Assembly: GCF_016888135.1 (NCBI RefSeq)
Contig: NZ_JACSWB010000172.1
Coordinates: forward strand, 62,001 to 126,000
From: Leptolyngbya sp. CCY15150
GTDB lineage: Bacteria; Cyanobacteriota; Cyanobacteriia; RECH01
Direction of reading: 5' to 3'
DNA length: 64,000 bases
A program made the translations under genes and the position numbers. Below the pieces are notes generated by a model. That model did no database searches. It saw nothing but the letters and a program-made list of their open reading frames with translations, and had not been told where the DNA came from. Of the stretch, positions 54,675-63,314 are shown piece after piece (positions within the stretch are counted from its first letter, which is position 1; every line of letters begins with the position of its first letter).

Positions 54675-55076
54675 TTAAGACTCAACGGGATCAAGGGCGA
54701 TCGCTCCCCGAGCCATCAAGCTAGTTTCTAGATGCAGCGACAGTTTGGGTAGTCGGGTAAAGCGCATCTGAGTAAAACATGTACCCCGTGAATCTGCCCA
54801 GGTCAGCGGTGTATCTAGCACTTGAGCGTGGCTAAGATCGGCATGGGATATATCCACCTGGCGCAGCACTGCGCCAGAAAGGTCGGCATGGCTGAGATTG
54901 GCATGGCTAAGGTTAGCCTTCGTTAAATCCACAGACCGTAGATTAATCTGCTGTAGATCTAAACCACTCAGATCCGCTTCACTCAGATCAACCGATACCT
55001 CTGGATGGCGATCGCGCCATTGATTCCAAGACGCCACGCCTTGCTGCAATTGCTCTAACTGGGCTAGATTCACCAT
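54675..55076 (-). CDS. Pentapeptide repeat protein
   Basis: 133 residues. A 30-residue leader is followed by about 11 pentapeptide repeats (DLSEADLSGLDLQQINLRSVDLTKANLSHANLSHADLSGAVL...) forming about five coils. No signal peptide. The family is widespread in cyanobacteria and mostly of unknown function. Convergent with the pip gene, 20 bases apart. Confidence 0.87.
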   Translation of the reverse strand: MVNLAQLEQLQQGVASWNQWRDRHPEVSVDLSEADLSGLDLQQINLRSVDLTKANLSHANLSHADLSGAVLRQVDISHADLSHAQVLDTPLTWADSRGTCFTQMRFTRLPKLSLHLETSLMARGAIALDPVES

Positions 55077-55308
55077 ATGCGATCGCTCCCCTAGTGGTCT
55101 AGCTCAAGTCTATCACTCACTCACGGCTGAGCTAGTATGGGGTGTTCTGTACCACTGAGGTGGATGCCCGGTTTTCTCTTCTAGAATTGAGATAGATTCA
55201 GATAGGTTTTGACCTGAGCTGAATACAAGAACATTTGTTCATAATGCTTGTAGGTGCATTACCTTAGTAGTAACATGGGTACTTGGTTTTAGTTTCGTCT
55301 CCGAAAGC

Positions 55309-56736
55309 ATGACTCACCCATACCTCTCTGTCAAAGAAACTGCTGATATCCTAAACTGCTCAGAGCAATATGTTCGTCAGTTGCTCCGGCATGGCGAAAT
55401 TAGCGGGGAGAGGATTAGCAGTCGGTGGATTGTAGCGTCAGAGTCTGTTCAGGGTTACCGCATCAAAGGAGAAAGCGCAAGTTCAGGTGTTCCTGATCAT
55501 GGGCGGCGCTCATTTATAAAACCTGATCTCAAAGCCCTGAGTTTTTTTTCTGGCTGTATGGGGTTAGACTTGGGGCTAGAAAAGGAAGGCATTAAGGTGC
55601 TACTTGCTTGTGAAATTGATGCCGCTGCCCGAAAAACCATTGAGATCAACCGACCAGAGATGGCGCTGATTGGAGATATTCGGGATTACTCAGCAGCAGA
55701 AATTCGAGAAAAAGCAGGATTAAGTTCGACGGATGACATTGATATCATCGTTGGTGGACCACCATGTCAAGCCTTTAGCAGCGCCGGAAAGCGAAAAGGA
55801 TTCAACGATGAACGCGGCAATGTTTTTTTAACATTCATTGATTTAATTACTGAACTGAAGCCCAGATTTGCAGTCATTGAAAACGTTCGGGGATTATTGT
55901 CTGCTCCGTTAAAACATAGACCTCATGATATGAGAGGAAAGGATTTCCCATCCTTGTCTCAAGATGAACAGCGAGGCGGTGCATTGCTGTTCGTTATACA
56001 AAAGCTAAGAAGGGCAGGATATAGTATTTCTTTTAACTTATACAATGCTGCCAATTTTGGGTCGCCACAACAACGAGAACGGGTTGTCATTGCCTGTAGT
56101 CGTGATGGAAAAAAACTTCCCTATCTCACCCCAACTCATTCAGACAAAGGTCTATATGGACTGCCAGCATGGAAAACGTTACGAGAGGCGTTAGACGATC
56201 TTCCTAAGAGTGGACATCATTTTGTCAAATTTCCTGAAAAACGGCTCAACTATTACAGGCTACTGAAGCCTGGACAATACTGGCGAGATTTACCAGAAGA
56301 GTTACACCAAGAAGCACTAGGGGCTGCTTACCATGCAGGAGGAGGAAGAACTGGCTTTTATCGTAGGTTAGCCTGGGATAAACCTGCACCAACGCTAGTT
56401 ACTCATCCAGCTATGCCTGCGACGGATTTGGCACATCCAGAAGAAGACAGACCTCTCAGCATTGAGGAATACAAGCGTATTCAAGAGTTTCCAGATGATT
56501 GGTTTATTGCAGGTACGTTAATCGATCAATATCGACAAGTTGGTAATGCCGTACCCTGTTCCTTGGGAAGAGCGATCGCTAGAATGTTGCTAGCTCATTT
56601 AAGAGATGAGCCACTGATGGCGTATCCAGATTTTCCCTATTCCCGCTATCACAAAACTGATGATATCAGTTGGATGAGTGATATGGGTTGTCTTGAAGAA
56701 TCGTCAGGAAAACAACTCTCGTTTAACTTGGCTTGA
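55309..56736 (+). CDS. C5-cytosine DNA methyltransferase with N-terminal HTH
   Basis: 475 residues. An excisionase/MerR-type HTH at about 3-52 (YLSVKETADILNCSEQYVRQLLRHGEI). C5-methyltransferase motifs: I in LSFFSGCMGLDLGLEKEG, IV PPCQ (catalytic Cys153), VI ENV (Glu191), and X QVGNAVPCSLGRAIA. The variable target-recognition region lies at about 280-380. The gene converges with a SinI-family endonuclease gene (10-base gap), so it should protect that enzyme's site. The HTH may bind its own promoter (inference). AT-richer and nearly HIP1-free; likely acquired. Confidence 0.94.
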   Translation: MTHPYLSVKETADILNCSEQYVRQLLRHGEISGERISSRWIVASESVQGYRIKGESASSGVPDHGRRSFIKPDLKALSFFSGCMGLDLGLEKEGIKVLLACEIDAAARKTIEINRPEMALIGDIRDYSAAEIREKAGLSSTDDIDIIVGGPPCQAFSSAGKRKGFNDERGNVFLTFIDLITELKPRFAVIENVRGLLSAPLKHRPHDMRGKDFPSLSQDEQRGGALLFVIQKLRRAGYSISFNLYNAANFGSPQQRERVVIACSRDGKKLPYLTPTHSDKGLYGLPAWKTLREALDDLPKSGHHFVKFPEKRLNYYRLLKPGQYWRDLPEELHQEALGAAYHAGGGRTGFYRRLAWDKPAPTLVTHPAMPATDLAHPEEDRPLSIEEYKRIQEFPDDWFIAGTLIDQYRQVGNAVPCSLGRAIARMLLAHLRDEPLMAYPDFPYSRYHKTDDISWMSDMGCLEESSGKQLSFNLA

Positions 56737-56745
56737 CGAATCTGT

Positions 56746-57480
56746 TCAACATTGCCAAGGATTGTTGGTCTCGACAGCTAAAGCATCGGGGTTGCTGTGT
56801 AGAACCTGCTGAACGAAAGCGACAAAATTTTCTTCTGAAAAGCGATCTGTGTTGTATTTGTCGTTAAAATAAGACCATCGATAGGAACCTGTTCTGGCAT
56901 CAACTCTGTACCATTTTTCAATAGGCTGGTTAATTCTGACTCTGGACGATGAACTGTTTTCCGAATTACTACGGTTCTTGACTTGTAAAAGAGAACCATC
57001 AATGTTGCAAAAATCTACGTGCCGTATCGATTCTCCCCAGCAGCAATACCAACCATAATCGGCAAGCTGTTCAGCCAAAAACTCTTCTAGTAGCAGTCCT
57101 TGAATATTTTCGGCAGACATCGATAGCCTATGGGCGTATTTTATTTGTTCAAGATGCGCTGCTGTTAGTTCTGTGAATCGAGCATGGATGATGACACTGA
57201 CAATTGGGTCGGCAACGGTACCCGGTGGTTGTGAAATTCGTCTTGAAATCCGATGTTCATAGCTATCGTTATACCTCTTTAACCACGCTGTAGCCAGCAA
57301 TTCCGGTGTCTTGGCTTTTAGCGGCGGGGAAAGTCCTGGATTTCTATAGCAAGCTGTTAAAATTGTGCGGTGTGCTTCAAGAAATAGCTGATCGTGTTGA
57401 GAGACTATACGTTGAAACAGGTGTAAAAAGTCTTCTTCAGTACTTGAGGTGCTGATTATCGTATCAAAATTAACAGGCAT
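56746..57480 (-). CDS. SinI-family type II restriction endonuclease
   Basis: 244 residues from ATG 57480 (AAAGGAAC 8 bases upstream; nine further codons are open). Recognised by the SinI family pattern: SAENIQGLLLEEFLAEQLADYGWYCCWGESIRHVDFC, then the catalytic-type GSLLQVKNRSNSENSSSSRVR with the Q-V-K element of a PD-(D/E)xK-like site. SinI itself cuts GGWCC; whether this protein has that specificity is unproven. Partner of the convergent C5 methyltransferase. Confidence 0.85.
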   Translation of the reverse strand: MPVNFDTIISTSSTEEDFLHLFQRIVSQHDQLFLEAHRTILTACYRNPGLSPPLKAKTPELLATAWLKRYNDSYEHRISRRISQPPGTVADPIVSVIIHARFTELTAAHLEQIKYAHRLSMSAENIQGLLLEEFLAEQLADYGWYCCWGESIRHVDFCNIDGSLLQVKNRSNSENSSSSRVRINQPIEKWYRVDARTGSYRWSYFNDKYNTDRFSEENFVAFVQQVLHSNPDALAVETNNPWQC

Positions 57481-57573
57481 TTCAATAGTTCCTTTCTGAA
57501 CGTACAAAAATACGCAACAGGAATGTCCATGATTGTACGCCCTGGGAATGATTTTGGGTTCGCTGCTCCAAGA

Positions 57574-58887
57574 CTAAGAGCTGCGTCCAGTAATCGACAA
57601 GCCATCGACCACAATCGACGGGGTATAGCACGACCCATTCCAGGCGGCATCACTGCCCAAGGCGACGACCTGCTTCAGGGCCGTGTAGACATTGCCCGCC
57701 ACCATGGTGTCTTTCACGCGACCTATGATTTCCCCTTGGCGCACGGCGTAGCCTAGATCGACATTGATGGAAAAATCACCCGAAATGCCAGCGCCGCCGC
57801 CTAGGATCTGATCCACAATCAGCCCATGCTCTAGGTTGCCGATCATCTCATCCAAGGACTGGAAGCCTGGCTCGATGACGATGTTGAACAGACCTGGGGT
57901 GGGATAGCTGCCTAGCCCTGGACGGAAGCCGTTGCCCGTAGTGCCGCTACTCAGCGATCGTCCTATGGTGCGGTCGGTGTAAAACAACTGCAATACGCCG
58001 TCTTTGATGAAGGTAATGGGGTGGGTGGGTGATCCTTCGTCATCAAAGGGGCAGCTAAAGGGGCCGCGATCGGGCTGTTGGGATAGGGTGAGGATCGGGT
58101 CTACGACGGGTTCTCCGAGGCGATCGCTCCAGGGTGATGCTCGTTCAATGACGCGCTTACCGTTCATGGCCGCTTGCAGGGTGCCCCAGAGCATATCGGC
58201 GGCTTTGGAGGTGAAGAGGATGGGGAAGCGTCCGGAGGCTAGGGCGGCATTGTCGTTGGCCCAGTCGAGGCGTTGAATAATTTGCTGGGCTAGCTCGACG
58301 GGGTTGAGGCGATCGCGGAGGGTTTGCCCGTCGGCCACGTTGAGGAAGTCATCTCCCCGCACCCATTCGGCGGACAGGTAACAGCTTAGGGTGGTGTCTA
58401 GGTAGCCGCAGTCTAGCCCTTCGGAATTGGTCAGATGGGTGAGTTCGGTTTCGCAGTCCCATTCTGCTGAGCAGAGGGTTTCGGGGGAATGGTCACGCAC
58501 GAGGGCGATCGCTTCTTTGCCCCAGTCTACTAATTGCTCTACGGAGACCGATTGGCCTAAGTCTGGGTAGCGAATCCGCGACTGGGAAGCTAGTTCGATG
58601 GTTTCGGGTTCATTGAGTTGACTGATCGCGATCGCCCGTTCTACTAATGCCTGAGGATCCACAGCACCATAGGCGACGGCTAGCCCCGGTCGCCCTTCTT
58701 TCCATAGGCGCAGGGCGGTTCCTTCCGACTGGGAGCTTTCCAACTGCTTCAGGCGATTGGCTTCAAAAAACACCGGACATGCCAGCGACTGCGATTGAAA
58801 TACCTCCGCTGCGTCGGCTCCAGCCTGGGCGGCCTGTTTCAAAAGCTGCTCGGCCATTGCCTGTCGCTGTGCATCATCAAAGGTCAT
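57574..58887 (-). CDS. TldD/PmbA family protein (PmbA-like)
   Basis: 437 residues. Family features: N-terminal AEQLLKQAAQAGADAAEVF, LESSQSEGTALRLWKEGRPG, FLNVADGQTLRDRLNPVELAQQ, and a C-terminal GISGDFSINVDLGYAVRQGEIIGRVKDTMVAGNVY. PmbA pairs with TldD to form a peptidase that processes certain modified peptides (microcin B17) and CcdA in E. coli. The metal-binding HExxxH is in the TldD partner and is not expected here. No tldD in this window. Confidence 0.9.
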   Translation of the reverse strand: MTFDDAQRQAMAEQLLKQAAQAGADAAEVFQSQSLACPVFFEANRLKQLESSQSEGTALRLWKEGRPGLAVAYGAVDPQALVERAIAISQLNEPETIELASQSRIRYPDLGQSVSVEQLVDWGKEAIALVRDHSPETLCSAEWDCETELTHLTNSEGLDCGYLDTTLSCYLSAEWVRGDDFLNVADGQTLRDRLNPVELAQQIIQRLDWANDNAALASGRFPILFTSKAADMLWGTLQAAMNGKRVIERASPWSDRLGEPVVDPILTLSQQPDRGPFSCPFDDEGSPTHPITFIKDGVLQLFYTDRTIGRSLSSGTTGNGFRPGLGSYPTPGLFNIVIEPGFQSLDEMIGNLEHGLIVDQILGGGAGISGDFSINVDLGYAVRQGEIIGRVKDTMVAGNVYTALKQVVALGSDAAWNGSCYTPSIVVDGLSITGRSS

Positions 58888-59073
58888 AGAACGTTCGCTT
58901 CAGAATCGGACAGTATGATGGTCACCCATGGTTGTTCACCCGAGAGCCCTTGCAAAGGGCTGGGTCTGGCGGAGGGTTGATGAACCTGTCTGGAGGGGGT
59001 CTCCTAGAACAATCCGCCGTCCCGTGGGGTGAGTACAGGAGTCACCTCTTTATCTTCCGAGATTTTGGCCCCA

Positions 59074-59937
59074 TTACGCTAAATTTAGTTCTTGCATCAG
59101 CCAAAATCCGGTGAAGGCATCGGCATCAGCATCGGTTTGGGTGGCCAAAAAGTGAACGCCCTGGGCCTTTTGCTTGGCATTTTCAAAGTTTTGAGCTTCA
59201 GTGTTCAGGGTATCGGTGGTTAGATTGGCCAGGATCCAGGATTCACTCGCGCCTGTTTCTAGGGCCAGCACCGGCGGTTTACTGGGCAGGGCTTTGACGA
59301 AGGCGAGTTCTAAGCCTGACATCCAGGCGGCTAGGGGCAAGGCCCGAGGTGAAAAGATCAGCACGCCGGGAATGCGGGTATCAGGGGGTAGATTTAGCAA
59401 TGGAAAAGAGAAAACTTCGCCAAAATCCACGGCCCAGTCTGGAAAGTCGGCAAAGGCGCTGGCTTCTAGGGTGACCAAGGTCCATTGCTGGCCGACCAAG
59501 GCATCGGGCAGGCGCTGGGGCACACTGTCGCCTAGGTTCACCGATGGATTGGCGCTAGGCTTGTAGTTGGGCATGGCGGGATAGACCTGATCCATACGAG
59601 CCTGTAGCCATTGATTGAGCGCCACCGTGCGCCGGCTGGGATAGGCCGGAATGCCAGCATCCTCACAGGCTTTGGTGATCATATTGGTCATCTGGCGGCG
59701 GAAAAAGCGAATGCGGTCGGGGGGAGCGGCGGCCTGGGCGATCGCTTCCTCCAAGGCCTGCCGCAGCCATACCGAATTCACTTCCGTGTTGGCACAAAAT
59801 TGGCTATAGCGAAACAGGTCATCCGGCGGTTGGTCAATGCGTAGCGGACTTTCGCAAATCAGCACCTCCCACTGTTTCTTATTGCGCTCATCTAGCACTG
59901 GGCGCGAGTAAAAATCGATTTCCCAAATAATCCCCAT
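59074..59937 (-). CDS. Tab2/Atab2-family RNA-binding protein (copy 2)
   Basis: 287 residues from ATG 59937 (MGIIWEIDFYSRPVLDERNKKQWEV). Longer open frames upstream are not supported by the family. Same blocks as copy 1 at 8408-9244: W-x-x-D-x-Y-x-R-P start, MPNYKPSANP linker (PNYTGEAYDP in copy 1), IPGVLIFSPRALPLAAWM (VPGVVIYGGRQSMALARWL) and GVHFLATQTDADADAFTGFWLMQ. The two are clearly diverged. Copy 2 keeps the usual length. Presumed RNA-binding translation factor for photosystem mRNAs. Confidence 0.88.
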   Translation of the reverse strand: MGIIWEIDFYSRPVLDERNKKQWEVLICESPLRIDQPPDDLFRYSQFCANTEVNSVWLRQALEEAIAQAAAPPDRIRFFRRQMTNMITKACEDAGIPAYPSRRTVALNQWLQARMDQVYPAMPNYKPSANPSVNLGDSVPQRLPDALVGQQWTLVTLEASAFADFPDWAVDFGEVFSFPLLNLPPDTRIPGVLIFSPRALPLAAWMSGLELAFVKALPSKPPVLALETGASESWILANLTTDTLNTEAQNFENAKQKAQGVHFLATQTDADADAFTGFWLMQELNLA

Positions 59938-60004
59938 GCGGTTCTCTAGCAGATGGTGAACAGTAGGCGTAGCGTTACTGAATCTAGGTATGAATCGCAC
60001 CATC

Positions 60005-60090
60005 TACCCTCACCCTAGCCCTCTGCCAACAGGAGAGAGGACAAGAGTTTTAGCCCCCTTCTCCCTAGGGAGAAGGGTTGGGGATGGGGG
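60005..60090. repeat. Interspersed repeat of the CCCTCACCC type
   Basis: Starts CCCTCACCCTAGCCCTCTGCC and ends AGAAGGGTTGGGGATGGGGG; hairpin CCCTTCTCCC/GGGAGAAGGG. Same class as 22296-22390, in the same orientation. Confidence 0.7.
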
Positions 60091-60124
60091 CAATTCATCC
60101 TGCTATCCAGCAATGCCGTAGGCG

Positions 60125-60319
60125 TTACTCGACGGTATGGCCGGCCGAGGTGATGGCTTGGCGCACATCCGCTTCGCTGGAGGTTGTGATCACGGTCACA
60201 TTTTTGTTGTCTAAATCAGCATCTACTTGGGCTGATGCGTCCAGCTTGGCGATCGCCTTGGTGACGGTTTTGACACAGGCATCGCACATAATAGACGGCA
60301 CGTTGATGGTCATCGCCAT
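60125..60319 (-). CDS. Small HMA-domain heavy-metal-binding protein (CopZ/Atx1-like)
   Basis: 64 residues from ATG 60319, placed by GGGAGA 7 bases upstream. Single ferredoxin-like HMA fold with metal motif MCDAC in PSIMCDACVKTV, then AQVDADLDNKNVTV and a C-terminal QAITSAGHTVE. Such proteins ferry copper(I) or related metals to ATPases or regulators. No copper ATPase is adjacent. Confidence 0.9.
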   Translation of the reverse strand: MAMTINVPSIMCDACVKTVTKAIAKLDASAQVDADLDNKNVTVITTSSEADVRQAITSAGHTVE

Positions 60320-60380
60320 GACAGTTCTCCCGTAATCCATACGTCCTATGACTCATTGTGCCGTGAGAGTGGCCCCTTGG

Positions 60381-61502
60381 CTACTGGCAAGCGATCGCGG
60401 TTAGGGCTTCCTGCACCACGGTGGCGGGTACCTGGTCGGTGACGATCGCCGTGCCGATGCTCTGGGGCAAGATAAACCGCACTTGGCCATCGAGCACCTT
60501 TTTATCGTGACTGAGGGCAGCGACGATCGCGTCCAAATCCATCCCGGCTGGCAGTTGGGTGGGCAGGCCGGTTTTTTGGATCAAGGCGGTTTGGCGATCG
60601 CTCTCGGCGGCAGTCCACATCCCGAGCTGCACGGCAATATGGCCAGCGGCAACCATGCCGATACCCACGGCCTCACCGTGGTTGACCAGCTTATAGCCCG
60701 TCAGACTTTCTACGGCGTGACCAATGGTGTGCCCGTAGTTCAAAATCGCTCGCAGCCCCGCCTCTTTTTCATCCTTGCTGACCACATGGGCCTTGGCCTG
60801 GCAGGAGCGGGTGAGAATGGTATGCAGCAGTTCCTCGGGTAGATAACGAACTTGATCCAGGCGCTTGGCGGCCTCAAGCTGCTCAAACAAGTCGGCATCC
60901 CAGATAATGCCGTACTTAATCACCTCTGCCATGCCGGCCCGAAACTCCCGCGCTGGCAATGTGCGCAGGACTTGGGGATCGATCAAGACCAGGCGCGGTT
61001 GATGGAACGCACCAATCAAATTTTTGCCCTGGGGATGGTTCACCCCGGTTTTGCCGCCCATGGAGGCATCGACCATGGCCAACAGCGAGGTCGGCACCTG
61101 CACCACGGCGATACCCCGCAGCCAGGTGGCCGCCGCAAAGCCTGCCATATCGCCAATCACGCCGCCGCCAAGGGCCACGATGCAGGACGATCGCTCTAGG
61201 TGATGGGCGAGGGCGGCATCGTAGATCTTTTGGATGGAGTTTAGGGTTTTGTAGCGTTCCCCCGGTGGCAGGAGGCAGACGGCAACCTGAAAACCCGCCG
61301 TTTCTAGGGATGCCACGACGCGATCGCCATAGTGCTTAAAGATCGCCGGGTTTGATACCAGCAGGATACGTTTCCCTGGCGACTTGGCCACAATCTCTGG
61401 ATCTTGAAGCCAAGGGCCGAGATGATCTAACCCTTGGGGAGCGATCGCCACTTGATAGGACTGTTGGGGCAGATCGACGGTCACAAAAGAGGTTGCTGTC
61501 AT
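60381..61502 (-). CDS. aroB: 3-dehydroquinate synthase
   Basis: 373 residues from ATG 61502 (the frame is open 11 codons further). Second step of the shikimate pathway, in the cytosol, with NAD and a divalent metal. Seen: [78 protein letters not shown], and the metal-binding [13 protein letters not shown] complete and canonical enzyme. Divergent from petL. Confidence 0.96.
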   Translation of the reverse strand: MTATSFVTVDLPQQSYQVAIAPQGLDHLGPWLQDPEIVAKSPGKRILLVSNPAIFKHYGDRVVASLETAGFQVAVCLLPPGERYKTLNSIQKIYDAALAHHLERSSCIVALGGGVIGDMAGFAAATWLRGIAVVQVPTSLLAMVDASMGGKTGVNHPQGKNLIGAFHQPRLVLIDPQVLRTLPAREFRAGMAEVIKYGIIWDADLFEQLEAAKRLDQVRYLPEELLHTILTRSCQAKAHVVSKDEKEAGLRAILNYGHTIGHAVESLTGYKLVNHGEAVGIGMVAAGHIAVQLGMWTAAESDRQTALIQKTGLPTQLPAGMDLDAIVAALSHDKKVLDGQVRFILPQSIGTAIVTDQVPATVVQEALTAIACQ

Positions 61503-61623
61503 GGTGGAGGAGGGGTTGTGCTGCAAAGTTTTCAAGGTCTGTGGGCTGTATTCTACTTCACAAAATGGTTCAATAGATGCAGTCGGACTGATCCGCAGTT
61601 GTTAGCGTGATGGAGGAATCACT

Positions 61624-61719
61624 ATGTCTGGAGCGATCGCCTACGTGTTGATCTATGGGGGGGCCTTGGCCTTGGCCTTTGGTCTATATCTCACCCTCAA
61701 GGCCGTCAAACTCATTTAA
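61624..61719 (+). CDS. petL: Cytochrome b6f complex subunit PetL-like, 31 aa
   Basis: Reads MSGAIAYVLIYGGALALAFG followed by LYLTLKAVKLI. A single hydrophobic helix with the C-terminal RAIKLI/KAVKLI ending typical of PetL, at the usual length of about 31 residues. GGAGG lies 7 bases upstream of the ATG. PetL stabilises the b6f dimer in thylakoids. Short membrane subunits are easy to misassign, so the symbol is a family-pattern call. Confidence 0.72.
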   Translation: MSGAIAYVLIYGGALALAFGLYLTLKAVKLI

Positions 61720-61960
61720 GAGGTTGATGCTTCCTAGATTAGGGGAGCTTGGGGGATACCGAGGTGTTGCGCCACCAATCGCAGATGTGTTGGAACACCC
61801 CGACGATCCCCTCTGTCTACCTTAATCGGTCTACCTTAATAAGTCAGATAGACTCAATTTAATGAAGCTGAGGAGCCGGGTTTCGACTTCGCTCAACCCT
61901 CTTCTCCTAAAGATTTGAGCATTGGGCGACGTTGAGCGCTTGTGTTGCCTGACAAGCTAG

Positions 61961-62038
61961 GGCGTGTTTTAAAACTCACCCAAACCCTGATTCTTTTGTA
62001 CGAAAGATCAAGGGGTTTAGCAGGTTTTAAAACAGAGC
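61961..62038. mobile_element. MITE-like palindromic element, 78 bp
   Basis: Terminal arms GGCGTGTTTTAAAAC and (reverse complement) GCTCTGTTTTAAAAC, 12 of 15 identical, continuing as imperfect inverted repeat toward the centre (AAACCCTGATTCTTTTGT against AAACCCCTTGATCTTTCGT). Flanked on both sides by CTAG, the kind of target duplication made by IS5-group elements. No coding capacity. The rest of 61720-62089 holds no gene. Confidence 0.65.
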
Positions 62039-62089
62039 CTAGTTTTTGACCAACTGATCTGTGATCGACCTGTACCTGTAACTGCACCC

Positions 62090-62689
62090 GTGACCGCGAC
62101 CACCCCAACACCAATTAAATTTTTGCAGTCTGCCACCTCCATAGCCTGGGTTGAGCAAGCGATCGCTCACCTCGATGTGGTGCTGCTGGATCATTCCCAC
62201 TGCGAACGCAAGGCGGCTAGCGTTGCCCTCAACCTGATGTTTCGCTATCCGTCCCATACCCAACTGGTGCGCACCCTGACAGCGATCGCTCGGGAAGAGC
62301 TGGAGCATTTTGATCAGGTTAATCAGTGGCTAGAACGGCGGGGTATGGCCCTGGCACCCTTGGCTGCACCTCCCTACGGTGCCGGACTCACGGCCCACGT
62401 TCGTCGCCAAGAACCTGAACGCTTGCTGGATTCGCTGTTGGTTGCAGGGTTGATTGAAGCCCGCAGCCACGAACGCTTAGGTCTCCTCGCTGCCCATTGC
62501 CCAGAGCCGGAGCTGGCCGCTTTCTATCGCGGTCTCATGGCCTCCGAGGCGCGCCACTACGGCGTCTATTGGACGTTGGCGACCACTAGCTTTAGCCGTG
62601 AGCAGGTGAAGGCTCGTTTACTGGAACTGGGGGCGATCGAAGCCGACCTTTTGGCCACCCTGCACCCCGAACCCCGGATTCATAGCTAA
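62090..62689 (+). CDS. miaE: tRNA-(ms2io6A)-hydroxylase (MiaE family)
   Basis: 199 residues with GTG start. Di-iron ferritin-like four-helix fold: LDHSHCERKAASVALNLM, IAREELEHFDQV (EExxH), IEARSHERLGLL (ExxxH-type) and MASEARHYGVYW (second ExxH). Hydroxylates the isopentenyl group of modified A37 in tRNA. Its start lies about 50 bases after a MITE-like element, so its promoter may be displaced. Confidence 0.87.
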   Translation: MTATTPTPIKFLQSATSIAWVEQAIAHLDVVLLDHSHCERKAASVALNLMFRYPSHTQLVRTLTAIAREELEHFDQVNQWLERRGMALAPLAAPPYGAGLTAHVRRQEPERLLDSLLVAGLIEARSHERLGLLAAHCPEPELAAFYRGLMASEARHYGVYWTLATTSFSREQVKARLLELGAIEADLLATLHPEPRIHS

Positions 62690-62707
62690 GGCTTGATCCG
62701 AGGGTGC

Positions 62708-63139
62708 CTATCCCGATCGATTAATCCATGCCCAGAGGGGATGTTTGGGGCCCTGCTGGCGAATTTTCCAGACTTGCAGCTTGAGGCGATCGCGATCGAG
62801 CTTGGGCAAGCCCCACAGGATATTGCGGCTTTGCCAGACGAGGACGGAGACCGTCATACCAATGCAGGTCGCTATACCAATGGCCGGCAAGCGGTTAAAA
62901 ATGATCGCATAGCGCAGGGCTGCCCAGGTAAAGTAATCTGCCCATAGCTCTAGTTCGTGGCGCACATGCCACAGGCTGAGTAGGCCCACACTCATCCATA
63001 GCCCTAACACTGCCGCCCAACGGCTATAGACCGTTAGATGGTGTAGGCGCTCAACCTGCTGTAAGAAGGTAGGATCTTCATTCTCTATGCTGTCCATCTC
63101 ATCAGCCAATGAGTGGGATTGATGTTCGGGGTGAACCAT
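62708..63139 (-). CDS. Conserved cyanobacterial membrane protein
   Basis: 143 residues from ATG 63139; the open frame extends 27 codons upstream without support. Two clear hydrophobic segments (about 42-60 and 88-108) with a charged N-terminal part (QQVERLHHLTVYSRW) and a C-terminal KLDRDRLKLQVWKIRQQGPKHPLWAWI. I know it as a cyanobacterial hypothetical, with no function. Minus strand, convergent with miaE. Confidence 0.7.
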   Translation of the reverse strand: MVHPEHQSHSLADEMDSIENEDPTFLQQVERLHHLTVYSRWAAVLGLWMSVGLLSLWHVRHELELWADYFTWAALRYAIIFNRLPAIGIATCIGMTVSVLVWQSRNILWGLPKLDRDRLKLQVWKIRQQGPKHPLWAWINRSG

Positions 63140-63314
63140 AGGATCGTACAACTGTGAATGCTGGCATCGATGGCAGGTGGATGCACGATGGCAGACGATC
63201 AGCCAGGCAAACCATAGCATTTCCGCCTAATATCCTGCTAGTACAGGCGATCGCCCCTGAGAGAGCGGTGTTTCCGTGGCGATACGAGGGGCTAATGAAG
63301 GGATTCACCGGCTG

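Noticed and set aside
57456-57653. Minus-strand frame between the endonuclease and PmbA genes
   Set aside because: Overlaps both gene ends in another frame and has no family features.
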